From Tubiluchus corallicola (taxonomy: Eukaryota > Priapulida > Priapulimorpha > Priapulimorphida > Tubiluchidae): a stretch of 64,000 bases of DNA. Shown here piece after piece: positions 47,691-59,300 of the stretch (position 1 is its first letter; each line of letters starts with the position of its first letter). The notes below the pieces were generated by a model that saw only the letters and a program-made list of their open reading frames with translations, was not told the origin of the DNA and searched no databases. The DNA lies in contig JAQGDQ010000049.1 in assembly GCA_030141605.1 (NCBI GenBank), forward strand, positions 124,001 to 188,000, in the 5' to 3' direction. A program made the translations under genes and the position numbers.

Positions 47691-48699
47691 CGATTCACTA
47701 ATACCTTTTTCTTTTCTTTTAGCTAAAGTTGCCACTAAGACAAAAAATCTCTGATGTTGATGTAACATCTATTGCTTGTTTGTAAATAGAACACATTGTG
47801 GACGTCGGCACATTATTGATCAATAGCGAATATGACATTTTAGATTTGCTTCATGGTTTGCACAATATCCTTTTCAAGGCATGCTAATTACTTTTATAGC
47901 TGTTTCGACCGAGAGAAAAATGGCTGAGACGTATTTTTGACTGGGAAGTTACGCAACACTGATTTTGGCTATAAAATATGGATAGGAACATAAAGAAACT
48001 ACTTGTGTAATTTTGTCTAGCTCATTACCGCTAGATATATGCAATAGTTCCACTTGTTCCGCTATTTTTCATATACAGGCATACTTTGTCTTTATTATAT
48101 CCACCAGTTTAACTTCTCATTTAAGATAAGGCATTAAATAAGCCGCATTTGTAAATTGTAATTTGCAATTTATTATCCGTTTCAGCATAGTTGCAATTTA
48201 CATTATCACATTATAACTGTTACACATCATATCAATTGTAGTTACAAAAATTGTAAAAGGACTATATTAATATAATTAACTAACTACATGATAGTTTACC
48301 ATCAGGAAGCATATACTGCTTAGTGGTCAAGAATGAGACCACCGTGAAAAGTGGAAAGAAAAAACTGCTTAACTATCAATCTAACAATCGTTGCATACAA
48401 TGCTACTGTGGCAACTGTGAAATGCATTTATTTCCCTAACCTCTTCGGTGTAATGACCTTATAAATAATCTGGGATGTAATCGTTTAACAGGTGTTTTTA
48501 CCATCTCACCACTTGTTCCGCTCGTATGGAGGATGAAAAGGGAGTTATTTGGCAAGTCTTTCTCCAATTTTTCGTACTATTGTTTAGCGTTTTGAAATAA
48601 ATGTTGTCACATTGGGAGTAAGCACATTTCTTCATGGATTTACCTAAATCAGTACATTGCCAACAACTCAATACCAACATAATTGTTAAACTAAATTTA

Positions 48700-48785
48700 A
48701 TCGTTGTTATTTTGTTGTTGTCGTTTTTGTGCTTTTGTTTGTTGTTGTTGTTATTGTTGCTGCTGCTGTTGCTCTTGTTGTTAGT
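48700..48785. repeat. (TTG)n-rich tract
   Basis: Imperfect TTG and CTG units. Confidence 0.8.
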
Positions 48786-49179
48786 TTAAACACACGTCAT
48801 TTATAAAAAAAATCACAAGCATCTATTTAAGGCCATGCTTCATCTTCTGTTACATTGCATTGTGGTATTTCACAGGGTTCGGCATTGGGATCAATCCCAT
48901 GGAACATGTACATTACTCCTCTGTCAAAAACGTGAAGATCAAGAAAAATCAAAAATACCCCGACAATAACCAAATTTATTTATCTTTTTTGCAATGCAAT
49001 TATGCAGAAGATCTTGTTCATATAAGAATTGAAAGCTGTATTTCTGATATTAGGCATAAATAGTGGATGCACGAAAATAAATTATTTATTGAGTTAAAAA
49101 CTTATTAATTAATTAAACAAATAATTATTTGGCTATTTGTCTCAAGGCGCAACTCAATCATGCTGTCTTTTACGGGTTG

Positions 49180-49800
49180 ATGATTCTGATATTTCACGTA
49201 GCCAGACTGCTAGACATCTGAACATTACATTCGACAGGTGTCTTAAATTGCAAATTTCCATCATTTGTAATATTTTAAGATTAAATATTGTATTACATTC
49301 AATAATTGGCAACATACTACCACATAAATTTAATATTAATAAAGACCATAAGTCTAAAACAGCCAGAGCGGAAAAGATCAATAATAAAAAATATTTTATG
49401 TCAAGACACAATAATGTGTACAAAGAAATGCCAAAATAGCGCAAAATATAGACTTGTAAGAAAAAATCTTAGGAAATGGATCTGGGATATAAAAGAATAA
49501 GTAAAAACAGACGTCCTTGTGACGTATAAAATATGTGATGTATCTGACTATGACCAAAGTTTAAACGCCAGAGTTGTAAAAACGGCTATGGTTTGATTAA
49601 TGACTGGTCATGTCCAATGTGACTATGAGGACGGCACAACTGAACATCTGTTAAGATTCCACGTTTACCGCAGTTTTTGTCACGATGATGTATCAGAGGT
49701 GAACATCAGCACAGAAAACGTATATGAGTTAATTAAAATGCCAGGTCGCGCACGTGATACAAAACTGTTACTGTAAAATGTGTAATATGTATATAAAAGA
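49180..49800 (+). mobile_element. 3' fragment of a decayed LINE
   Basis: 49137-49439 contains ARHLNITFDRCLKLQ, matching the thumb-region pattern (YLG-x-TFDR-x-L) of non-LTR reverse transcriptases. At 49590-49776, GLINDWSCPM and, after a frameshift, CDYEDGTTEHLL then ENVYELIKMPGR end at TAA 49774. This is the Cys-Cys-His C-terminal motif of LINE ORF2. AATAAATAAATG words follow. Frames are broken. Confidence 0.6.
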
Positions 49801-49930
49801 ATAAATAAATGTAAATGTAATGAGTAAATTATGTAAAACAAATTGTACGTTTTATTCACCTGTACCCAATATGAAAAGAATTTTAAATGGTAGTAATAAA
49901 TATTATCATGGCGAATAGGCATATTTTTTT

Positions 49931-50057
<127 letters not shown>

Positions 50058-50059
50058 TT

Positions 50060-50690
50060 AATAATGTTTTAGTGCGTTATTGCGTATTTTTTCCAGTAGG
50101 TTGTATTAGTATCGCTGTCTGTAAGATCTTAGTATATTTTTTTATCATTTTATTGTTTACAACTACCGTCTTTTAATTGCCTTTTTATTGTAAATGTGAT
50201 CTTATTCCATCTTCTAACTGCTACAATTTTTAGTTGAAAATAAACCTTTTATCTACCTATCTGTCTAGCTAAAAGAAAACACAACGTGTGTTGGTCCATA
50301 CCCGTGAAGTGAAGCTAGAGAAATCACCGAAGTCACCGAAATATAAACTCACTTGATGATTATGTTTTAAATGTCTTTAACAACTGATTGTCCCACTATT
50401 AACGATCTGGAGCTTCATTTGCAATTTTTAACTTTTTTCATTTTTTTGACGTTGTTTGTCTTTTTTTATTTAATTATAACTTTACCTCTGATTGTAGCTA
50501 ATTGTTATTTCTAGATGTTGTTAATTTTTCTTCTTCTAACAACAGGCGTGCCGCTCTGATCGTGGCGAAAAACTACAATCATGTTATAAAAAGTCTGTTG
50601 AAACTGAGAAGGTTTTGGCTATTTGTTTGGCTATATGCTGGCTGGCGTGGTCTAATTATGATTGACTCGGAAGTAGTGCTAACAAAACTA
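50060..50690. other. Intergenic stretch, possible LINE 3' end
   Basis: 50100-50262 ends AAATAAACCTTTTATCTACC then TATCTGTC, resembling the short-repeat tail of a LINE on the plus strand; otherwise nothing seen. Confidence 0.35.
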
Positions 50691-51432
50691 CTGGTATAGC
50701 AGTGTCTAGTTTTTTGCTGGATTACTGCTGTGTTTACCTGTCTAAGAGTAGAATTCTGCCTGCTCATTGTCAACAACAGACATGATGGGCATAAAATTAA
50801 GATGATAATGATGATCGCGTGCTAAAAGTGAAACCACTAGCACTACTATGGAGTATGGTATTTTTCAACTGTAAATGAAACACTAGTAAGAATCGCCTTA
50901 AAACGTTGCAAAAAAACATGACAAACCAAAAACAACTTGATTGGTTAAGTTAAATAACTGTTCAACAACTTCGACCAAATCTAACTTTACTTAGGAGCAG
51001 AAGCGCTTACACTGTCAGCTGCACATAGCAGTGGGGGAATATTATAATCAGTGGAAATGCAGTTAAGGACCCAATCTCTACAACATATCGAATAAGACTT
51101 TGGTGATGATTATGATTGTATATCTATGGTATTTGGATCAAAAGTGGTGCTGGCATAGCAGTGTTTAGTTTTTTGAGGATTACTGCTGCATTTACTTGTC
51201 TGGAGGGCGGAGTTCTTTCACTTTAAAATTCTGCCTGCCCAAAATCTTCAATAGATGTAATGTGCATGTGATGGTATGACGATAACTGTGTATACCTGTT
51301 TTGCTGGATTATAGTTGTGGTTTTTGTCTAATAAAAAACAAATAAGTTGTCTTAAGGATGTATTTCTTTTATTTGAGAATTCTGCCTGGCCAGTGTCTAC
51401 AATAGACATTAGTCAGCATAATGTTTATGATA
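50691..51432. repeat. Three diverged direct repeats
   Basis: Units at about 50691-50812, 51150-51285 and 51290-51432 share ATAGCAGTGT.TAGTTTTTTG, GGATTA..G.TG..TTT..TGTCT, AATTCTGCCTG and CAA.AGA. Non-coding. Confidence 0.5.
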
Positions 51433-52815
51433 AAAACTTAGCTGCCTAGGTCATGCTTTTCGATTACCAGAAGACAGTCCACTTTTTAAAGCTTTTAGTG
51501 AATGAATTCACACAAAAAGGTTTCAATGAAACATCTCTAATTTTGAAGATACTTCATCATTGAGAGTAGCTAAAGAATATACGGTTTGGCGGTAGAAGGT
51601 AGATGATGTAATGTCCTTGGACGATTGATGTGCATTATATGAGCATGATAAATGTTGGTAGATGCACTGGATGGGAGGAAGATGTATATAACTAAAAAAT
51701 TGTTTATAATTGAAATAGATTATGTATGAAATTATGTAGGCTGACTGGTCACGCACTTACTCACATGTATTTCCAATTCGATTTTGGTGGCTGGACTAAT
51801 TTTATCTTTAATTTTGAAGTCTCACTTAGCACGTCGAGTTTTGTTAAAGGTATCAAAAGCTAAAATCAGTAGTGATAATTATAATTGTGCAGTTTAATTA
51901 ACTACTGGGTTCATTTTGGCACTACTATGTTTCATGCGCCTGGTACTTAGTTTACTGAAGACTCCAAGAAGTTTGATTATCATTGGTAGTCGGGTCGTTA
52001 AGTCAAACATTTGTAAGTCGAAGATAAACTGCATGTTGAAATTTTTGTGTTTTTCAAGCAAGTGTTATATTGTCCAAATATTTCCATTGATTAATCTGTG
52101 CTGTATATCATATTTTTTAATGCTTAAACACTAATTTTCTTGGAAGTACTAATAAAATAAATAAGTTTAATTTTACTGACTATTTACATTTTTATTCCTG
52201 ACTTGCTGTGTAGACAGGGCCCCCCAGTGCACTGTTTTGCTCTGGGCCTATAATGCAGTTAAGACGGCCCTGAATTTTCTTAGCTTTGCAAAATTTGATG
52301 GTAGTGTTACACTTTTGCATTTTGTAGTTTTTTGAGCTAGGATTTTTGCTTCAGTTTTTAAATTATTTTCAGATTAAGGTTTTTCAACATCACACTTTTG
52401 ATTAGGCCTATTACACTGGTAAGACTAAACAAAAGGAAAGTTAGTTAGCACAGTAGAGACAGTCATGGATAGACCATTGTAGGGCTTTGGGCATGGTACC
52501 CCTACGTGAGGAGCTTGGGAATTTTTCTGTTGCCTTTTATAACTGCACCATTAGTGCACTGGATGAAATTTTTACACTGGCAGGACATTCATCAATATAA
52601 GAGCTCACAGATGTGTGTTAGAGCCTTCATTTTAATGAAGTTAACACATATTGAAGAAGCAGAAGCACTTTGTTTACTTTACTACCTAAAAGTTTAAAGC
52701 TTGTTTCAATGTTACTAGAGGTCATCTGTGCCAGCCCAGGAATAGAGAATATCGCTTGTAGCTTTGTAACCGTGCATTGAAACCAGTTTGTCTATAATTT
52801 TCTGGTTTTCTTTTG
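51433..52815. other. Intergenic stretch upstream of COQ2
   Basis: No gene recognised. Any COQ2 promoter or 5' non-coding exon should lie here or further upstream. 52215-52272 has CAGGGCC and GGCCCTG ends but no target-site duplication. Confidence 0.4.
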
Positions 52816-52846
52816 TAGTAACCATGGTTTATTGTAAAGATTAGCA
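52810..52846 (+). promoter_or_regulatory. COQ2 5' leader: acceptor-like site and 6-codon uORF
   Basis: TTCTTTTGTAG ending at 52818 is a good 3' splice-site candidate, so the coding exon may follow a 5' UTR intron. ACCATGG at 52821-52827 opens a uORF of six codons that stops at 52842-52844, two bases before the proposed COQ2 ATG at 52847. The uORF start has the stronger context. Re-initiation or leaky scanning would be needed. Confidence 0.35.
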
Positions 52847-53363
52847 ATGTGTAAGTGGTTTAAACACAGGTGCTGTATAACTTGTTTGTCAAATGCATCA
52901 TGGACTTCAACAGTAATGTTTCCACATCAGCTGCAGCAACCATTATTACTCATGCAGAATTCGAAAGATCTGCTGAACTGTAAATTCAAAAATCGGTTCC
53001 TACAGATGCAGAGTTGCCATTACTTCTCTAGTGTGGTGCTTACTTGCATATCCGGTACTTATGGTAGCTATGTTCAAAACTGCCGCTGCTTACATTCTTT
53101 AGCGAGTAAAACTCGGCGAACTATTTTGTGCAAAAATTCGTTTCATGCATCCAAAAAACCTAATCTTCTTCAGTATTCCTTTACGGAATTGTTATCACAA
53201 CAGATATGGATGAATAGGAAACATGAGTTACTTTCTAAACCTTGCTATCGTAATTTAAACATTTTAAAGAGACATTTAACATTCAGTCCAGAAGGAATCG
53301 TGCGTTCTGCTCCAACAGCCTGGCAGCCATATTTGAGGCTCATAAGATTTGATAAACCAACAG
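52847..53363 (+). CDS. COQ2: COQ2 exon 1
   Basis: 172 codons plus one base. The presumed transit region is followed by the conserved start of the enzyme, [16 protein letters not shown], cut by the intron at the Gly codon. The ATG at 52847 is the first in frame after a possible acceptor; later in-frame ATGs (for example 52916) could also serve. Confidence 0.85.
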
Positions 53364-56300
53364 GTATTTGTTCCTACTTTGTAATCAATCTTATCTAGAT
53401 TTTTAAATTTATTTAATTCTATGCTAATATGCAGAATGAGCAATGGAGCAAACCACTTTTGTTTGTCTCATCATTAATGTCACATTCCCGAAAAGACCCT
53501 TGAACTAATTCTAATGTGAATAACTGTAGTACTAGATACAGTAGGTGCCGCTTAATAGACTCACGGTTAATAGACTGAATCGCTTAATTGACTCCAAAAC
53601 GCCTAGAACGGGCTGCTGCTGTCCAAATATACATAAAAACTATCGGAAATTGACTCAAATTACTCCGCATAATAGACTCAATATTTTTCCTTCACGTACT
53701 TAAAATAAGATATCTGTGTGTGCCCAAAGAGCATTTCCTACTTTTATGTCATCCTTACTTCCCTTTTGTGCTTTATATATGTAGAAACAATCATGTTGTT
53801 AAGTACCGTTTTATTTGTAAGCAGGTACGTTTATCATGCGCTAATACGCTAGCATAGTGGTTTTGCTTTGAATCTGTTACCTGCTCGCCCACTGTTGCCC
53901 AAAGAATTTCTGGAAGCTAAACATTTAATCGCTTGCCTAGCGGTTTCCTTTTGATGTGCTCGTTGCAAATCACGCTTTCAGGTTTAATGAGTTAACAGTC
54001 AAAGACACACTTACAGTAATCAGCCGGTATTCCTTGTGACTTAAAGAGTAAACATCGTACAGCAAATAAGAGCAATGTAAGTGAGCAGATTTTCGATGTT
54101 TTTATAATTACGAGAACTTTGTGGGCTAACTTACATAAATTAATATTTTAAAATATTTTTTCTAATTTTTAACTGTGCAAAGGAATTTAGGCATGACTTC
54201 ATTTCTAAAATTCATTAAAATCCTTTGCAGTGCATAGTAAGCTGATGACTCGTACTTCTATACCTGTAATACTACACCCATCGGTTAACACGTTCAGTCT
54301 GTGAATTGGGTCAAAACACGTCGGTCCTAAAATAAGTCTATTAAGTGGCGTCCTACTGTATCTAGATAAGTGTTCTGTACTCTTTAGTCTAAACTAAATG
54401 TTCTTTCTCATCGTTTTTAGTTTTTATCTGCTCTTTTTGGTTTCTTCTGTGCAGTGATGGACAGCATTTTGCAGTTTTATCCATATCTAAATATATTTTC
54501 CTTGTACACTTTAGGTACTTGGTTGCTTTACTGGCCATGTACGTGGAGTATAGGTCTGGCAGCCATGCCGGGACATCTTCCTAACATTTACTTGTTGGCC
54601 TTATTTGGTGCTGGAGCTTTTTTGATGCGAGGTTCCGGTTGCATCATCAATGATTTGTGGGACAAAGAGTATGACAAAAAGGTAAAATAATTAATAGAAT
54701 GCCATTAGTTTGTAATATGAAGCGATGTAATAATTATTACATCATTATTATTATTATTATTATTATTTCCTATGGTTAGTATGTCAATTTGTCTCAAAAG
54801 TCAAACATACCTACCATTTACAACCATTCTGATCCTACTTCATAGAAAACTAATTATAAAAAAGCCTTACTATTTTATGGCAAAAATTACAAAATCAATA
54901 TTTTAAAATGAACCATATTAATGATGTCATTTCTCATGTTTAATTATTTTTGATTTTTTAAGCAATTGTTGTAAAGTATTGTATATACAAGAGAGCTCTC
55001 CTGATACTTGTCATCATTAACAGAGAAAAACGTAATGCCCTTTACAAATACTGAATAAATATTTTAATCTTTGAGAATATAAAAGGCATTACGTTTTTCT
55101 CTGTTGAAGTATCGTATATTTTGAAGAGTGAGCTTTTATATTCTTGTCTAGGTTGAACGTACGAAGCTAAGACCTCTGGCAAGTGGAGAGCTGAACATTT
55201 TTCAAGCTTTATGTTTCCTTGGGTTTAATCTGAGTTTATCCCTTATTATTCTTCTCCAGCTTAATTCATACAGGTATGGCACTTTATAAAAATAAAGATG
55301 CATTTTATAGTGTTGCCTCATACACACATTCGCACAACTTCACAACTTTGTGTCCTGATCATCGGGTATAATTGTTCAGATACAGTTGAATTGCACTTCG
55401 CTGAAACTTGAACTTAACGCCAGATCGAAGAGTCACACGAGAATTAGAGCAAGTTTTACTTTAGAAGCGTTTCTGACTGAAAAACGCAATGGAGTTGAAA
55501 AGAAATTAACATTTTTCATTTTCATTTGCAGGATACCAAAAACATATCGGTAACCAGTGCTATCAGTGTATATAAGTGTTAGAAGGAAAACACTTACAGA
55601 CTTGTATAAAATTCAATAATTTATTTAACAGCCTTACTCCTGATTTCGAAAATCTTTCACCAGGCGTCAGAAATTCTAAGATAAAATTAGTCCAAGTCAG
55701 AAAGCTCAGTGAATAAATAGATCAATTGGTTTTACACAAAAATGCAATCTTGCGATTTTTGCCCAAGAAAGAAGCCCAAAACTGTGGCGTAAATCGTGGA
55801 AAATTATTTAGAACTTTGCATGAACCATTTGCATCCTGTGTGATAAAACACAGTTGCGAGAATTTTTTGGCGACTGTTGGACTTAGAAAAGTCTCAGTTG
55901 TTACAAAAAATGCCATTACCCAGTAAAACCCATGGACAAATGCATTTGAACAAAAACTTATTGAAAAACTTGAAACATTTTCGTATTATTATTATTTTGG
56001 GGGGTTGGTTTAATGCTCTGGTTTAATTAGGATGTTGTTAGCAGATAAGAGATTCATAAAGTCAAGGCAAAAAAGTCTATGATACCACCTTATAGAACAA
56101 GTAATTGTAGAATTTGTTCAGTTGGTTGTGCACGGTGTTATTCACTGGGCACGTGTACATTTACTTGTTCTTTTGCTTTCCATCAGGAACATTGTCATAT
56201 GTACAGTTCAGTATCATAGTTTTGGAGATGCATTTTTCTTCAGGATTGTTTCTTTTTGAAATGCTGCCATTGTTATGTTTTCCTATTGCACTATTGCAGA

Positions 56301-59300
56301 ATTAGTGTTAAGGTTTCTTCCAGCAAGTGACGTATTATCTATTCTGAAAATTTTCAAAAGAAATTATCATATTTGCTATAAGATTATTATTATTTTTTTA
56401 TTATCATCATCATAATCGTAAAAAACAATAAATTTTGCTATTTTACATAAATTACGAAAAAAATAATGCAAAAATTGTTTTGTCAAACTTTCAACGATGG
56501 AGACAACAGTACTTGTTTAATAGTATTTCAAAATGTGCAAATTACAATGAAGTAATTTTTATCATTGCTTTATCGTTTTTCTTTCAGTGTTTTGCTTGGT
56601 GCTAGTTCCTTAGTGCTAGCTGTCTCCTATCCTTTAATGAAGCGTTACACATATTGGCCTCAAGCATATTTAGGTAGGTATGACTTTATGTACTTTTGCA
56701 GTTAATCCACTAATTTTTCAAGAGTTAAAAATAATGCTGTTTTTGGCCTTAGGATGAGTAACACAGCTGAATTGCCTCAGTGCATGTGCTTAACAACCAA
56801 AGTTAAACAGTGCCAAGCCTGGTTAGTAAGTGGCATTAATGACCACCAGCTGTTTACCTGCGTAAGGGGGATATGTGCACAGCTGAATACTGGTTCATTT
56901 TCTAATTTTGTAATGATATGGTTAATGGCGAGCAGGATTCTGGTCCTACCACAACCATCTACATTACATAGATGCTGTTGAGTCCTGGATCCTGGTTTGC
57001 AGAATGCTAAACTGTATAATGGTTAATTATTTTTTACTGAAATTTGATGTTCTTTGATCAGAGCCATCTTCAGGTGTTTTTGCAAATTAATTATTGTAAC
57101 TATCCTTTTTCCAAAAGTCATAATTGAACTTTTAACAGTTTTTGTACTGTAAGATGAACTGCAAAAAACTCATGTAGCTATTAAGCCAATTGGCCCTTTA
57201 ATAAAGAGAAGAAATAATGTTCTTTTGTTTAGTAGTTGATGACTAGGTTATAATCTTCACAGCATTACTGCAATTTTTCTAGAGAAGTTTGTTGACAACA
57301 AGCTAAAACAAGTGACTTACACAAAGATTAGGGCCCTTGTTACAGCTAAAAAACTCTATTTCTTTTGCAAGCATGTTTTATTCGATGTTTTTCATAATTG
57401 TTAACAATATTATGTTGATAAATTGCCAATGTTTTACGTTGACAAACTGTTATGTTGATAATGTATTCCTTTCAATTTTGACGTTATTTTGCTTCTGTGT
57501 CCTTATAGCAAATGATACCATGCTTTTTCGCAGTTAACGTAAGCTTCAGCTTGACAAATAAATCGCAAACTCTTAATTTTCCTATGCGGTTGACAATTGA
57601 CCTGATTCATGAGCTACATGTCTACTGTTATGCCCGGAATTTTGTTATGTGTATTTTCCCATGTTAACTTAGCAAATTATTTTTCTGTCTCTGTATTTTC
57701 AGTTTTTGTTTGCATGTGTCTTTGTGTGTCTTACGTTGGCTTACATACCCACTTTTTTATTCTTGGCAGCACCTAATTTGTATATTTTTTGTCTATACAG
57801 TTGTTAGTCAGAATGTGTTTTACCCTTCATTAATTTCTAAATATCTAAACTAGCTGCTATAATTCTGCATATTTATCTAATTTTTACCAGGTTGGTGCTT
57901 ATATTGTCATTATTTTCACCGATTTAATTAATACTGGTGAAATACATACATCTATGTACTTAGATATCAAATAGTTATCATACATAAAGTTCTTACACGC
58001 AGAATAAGAACAAGCAATAATTTTTAGTTTTAGTGGTCAAAATCGTTGAACAGAAATGTGGAAAGTGACATTTCAGTACAAGTTGTGGAATATGTGTGCC
58101 CTACTGATGATTAGTGGAAGATGCTATAGCATTGAGCATTTGTAATGTTGCTTGCTAAGGGTGTATTATGAGGCATGAAAGTGCTAAGGCCAAGCCTTAT
58201 GTGAATTGTAAAATATAAGAGTGTTTCAGACTCTTTAGAACTAATATCACATATCATAAACTATCATAAGAATCAATTTTCGCAACACTGATTTTTGTTA
58301 CTGAATGCCATCATAATTGGAATTTAATGTATCTGTCCACTACATGGTATTCATTTCATTTCAATACACATTTTTATTTGATTACATGCTGTATTATCAT
58401 ATCATTTTATAAATCCCTACATTATTTTAGTTATGGCAACACTTGAACAAGTTTTACACAGCCATCCAAATTTTGCCAAAATGTAAAGTGTAAGTGCTTA
58501 ACTAAAACCAATAAAACAATCATTGGGATCAACTTTTTCCATATTAATCATAATCATTAATTATAATATGACTGTGAATGCCAAGCATTTCATTTCACAA
58601 CTATTATTACCCCATGCAGATGAGTTGAAAAAAGGAGACGCTGAAAAATTGTCGATTAATCGGGATAGTCGACAATTTTTCAGCGTCTCCTTTTTTCAAC
58701 TCATCTGCATGGGGTAATAATAGTTGTGAAATGTATGATAACAATTCTTTCGAGTAAGTCATTTTTGAAAAAATAACATGTTTCCGTTCAGTATTTTAAA
58801 GAGTAGACTATTCTGGCTTATAGCTTAAGATTGATTTTCCAGTTTTCCTGTAACACATTTATTGAGCATTTGTGAAAGAGGCAACACTTGGTTAGACTGT
58901 ATAGATGTGTAAAAATTTGATTCTTGTAAGCCAGTGACCAATTTGCCTCTCGACTCATTATCAACTTTAATTTGAAACATTTCGTCAGTACTCAGTACCA
59001 TCAAACAAGAAATGAAGTCTTATCTGTCTAGCAATATTTTAGTAATAAGAGGTACCCTTTATTTTAATGTCATCATTTCATATATACATTTGAAAACTAT
59101 TGCTCTGTACTAAAATGTGGTCTAGCCTTACCGTGTATGTTTGTATGGATTTCAGTATTTGTGACTGCAATGCTTAAGATACATCAAATATTTATTCTAA
59201 AAATTGTATGTTTGTACTTGTCTCAAATCTAGATGTTGGGCTAGATGAATGTTTTCAAACCACGTCTTGCCTGGACCCTGGATAAACAAAAACACTAAAA

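Noticed and set aside
52215-52272. 58-bp unit with CAGGGCC/GGCCCTG ends
   Set aside because: Flanks show no target-site duplication and the ends match over only 7 bp.
52506-52697. 63-codon frame upstream of COQ2
   Set aside because: Begins with GTG, competes with another open frame, and shows no domain; a non-coding leader is more likely.
56754-56860. 5S rRNA gene
   Set aside because: Only the internal control region is similar; the terminal helices and length do not fit.
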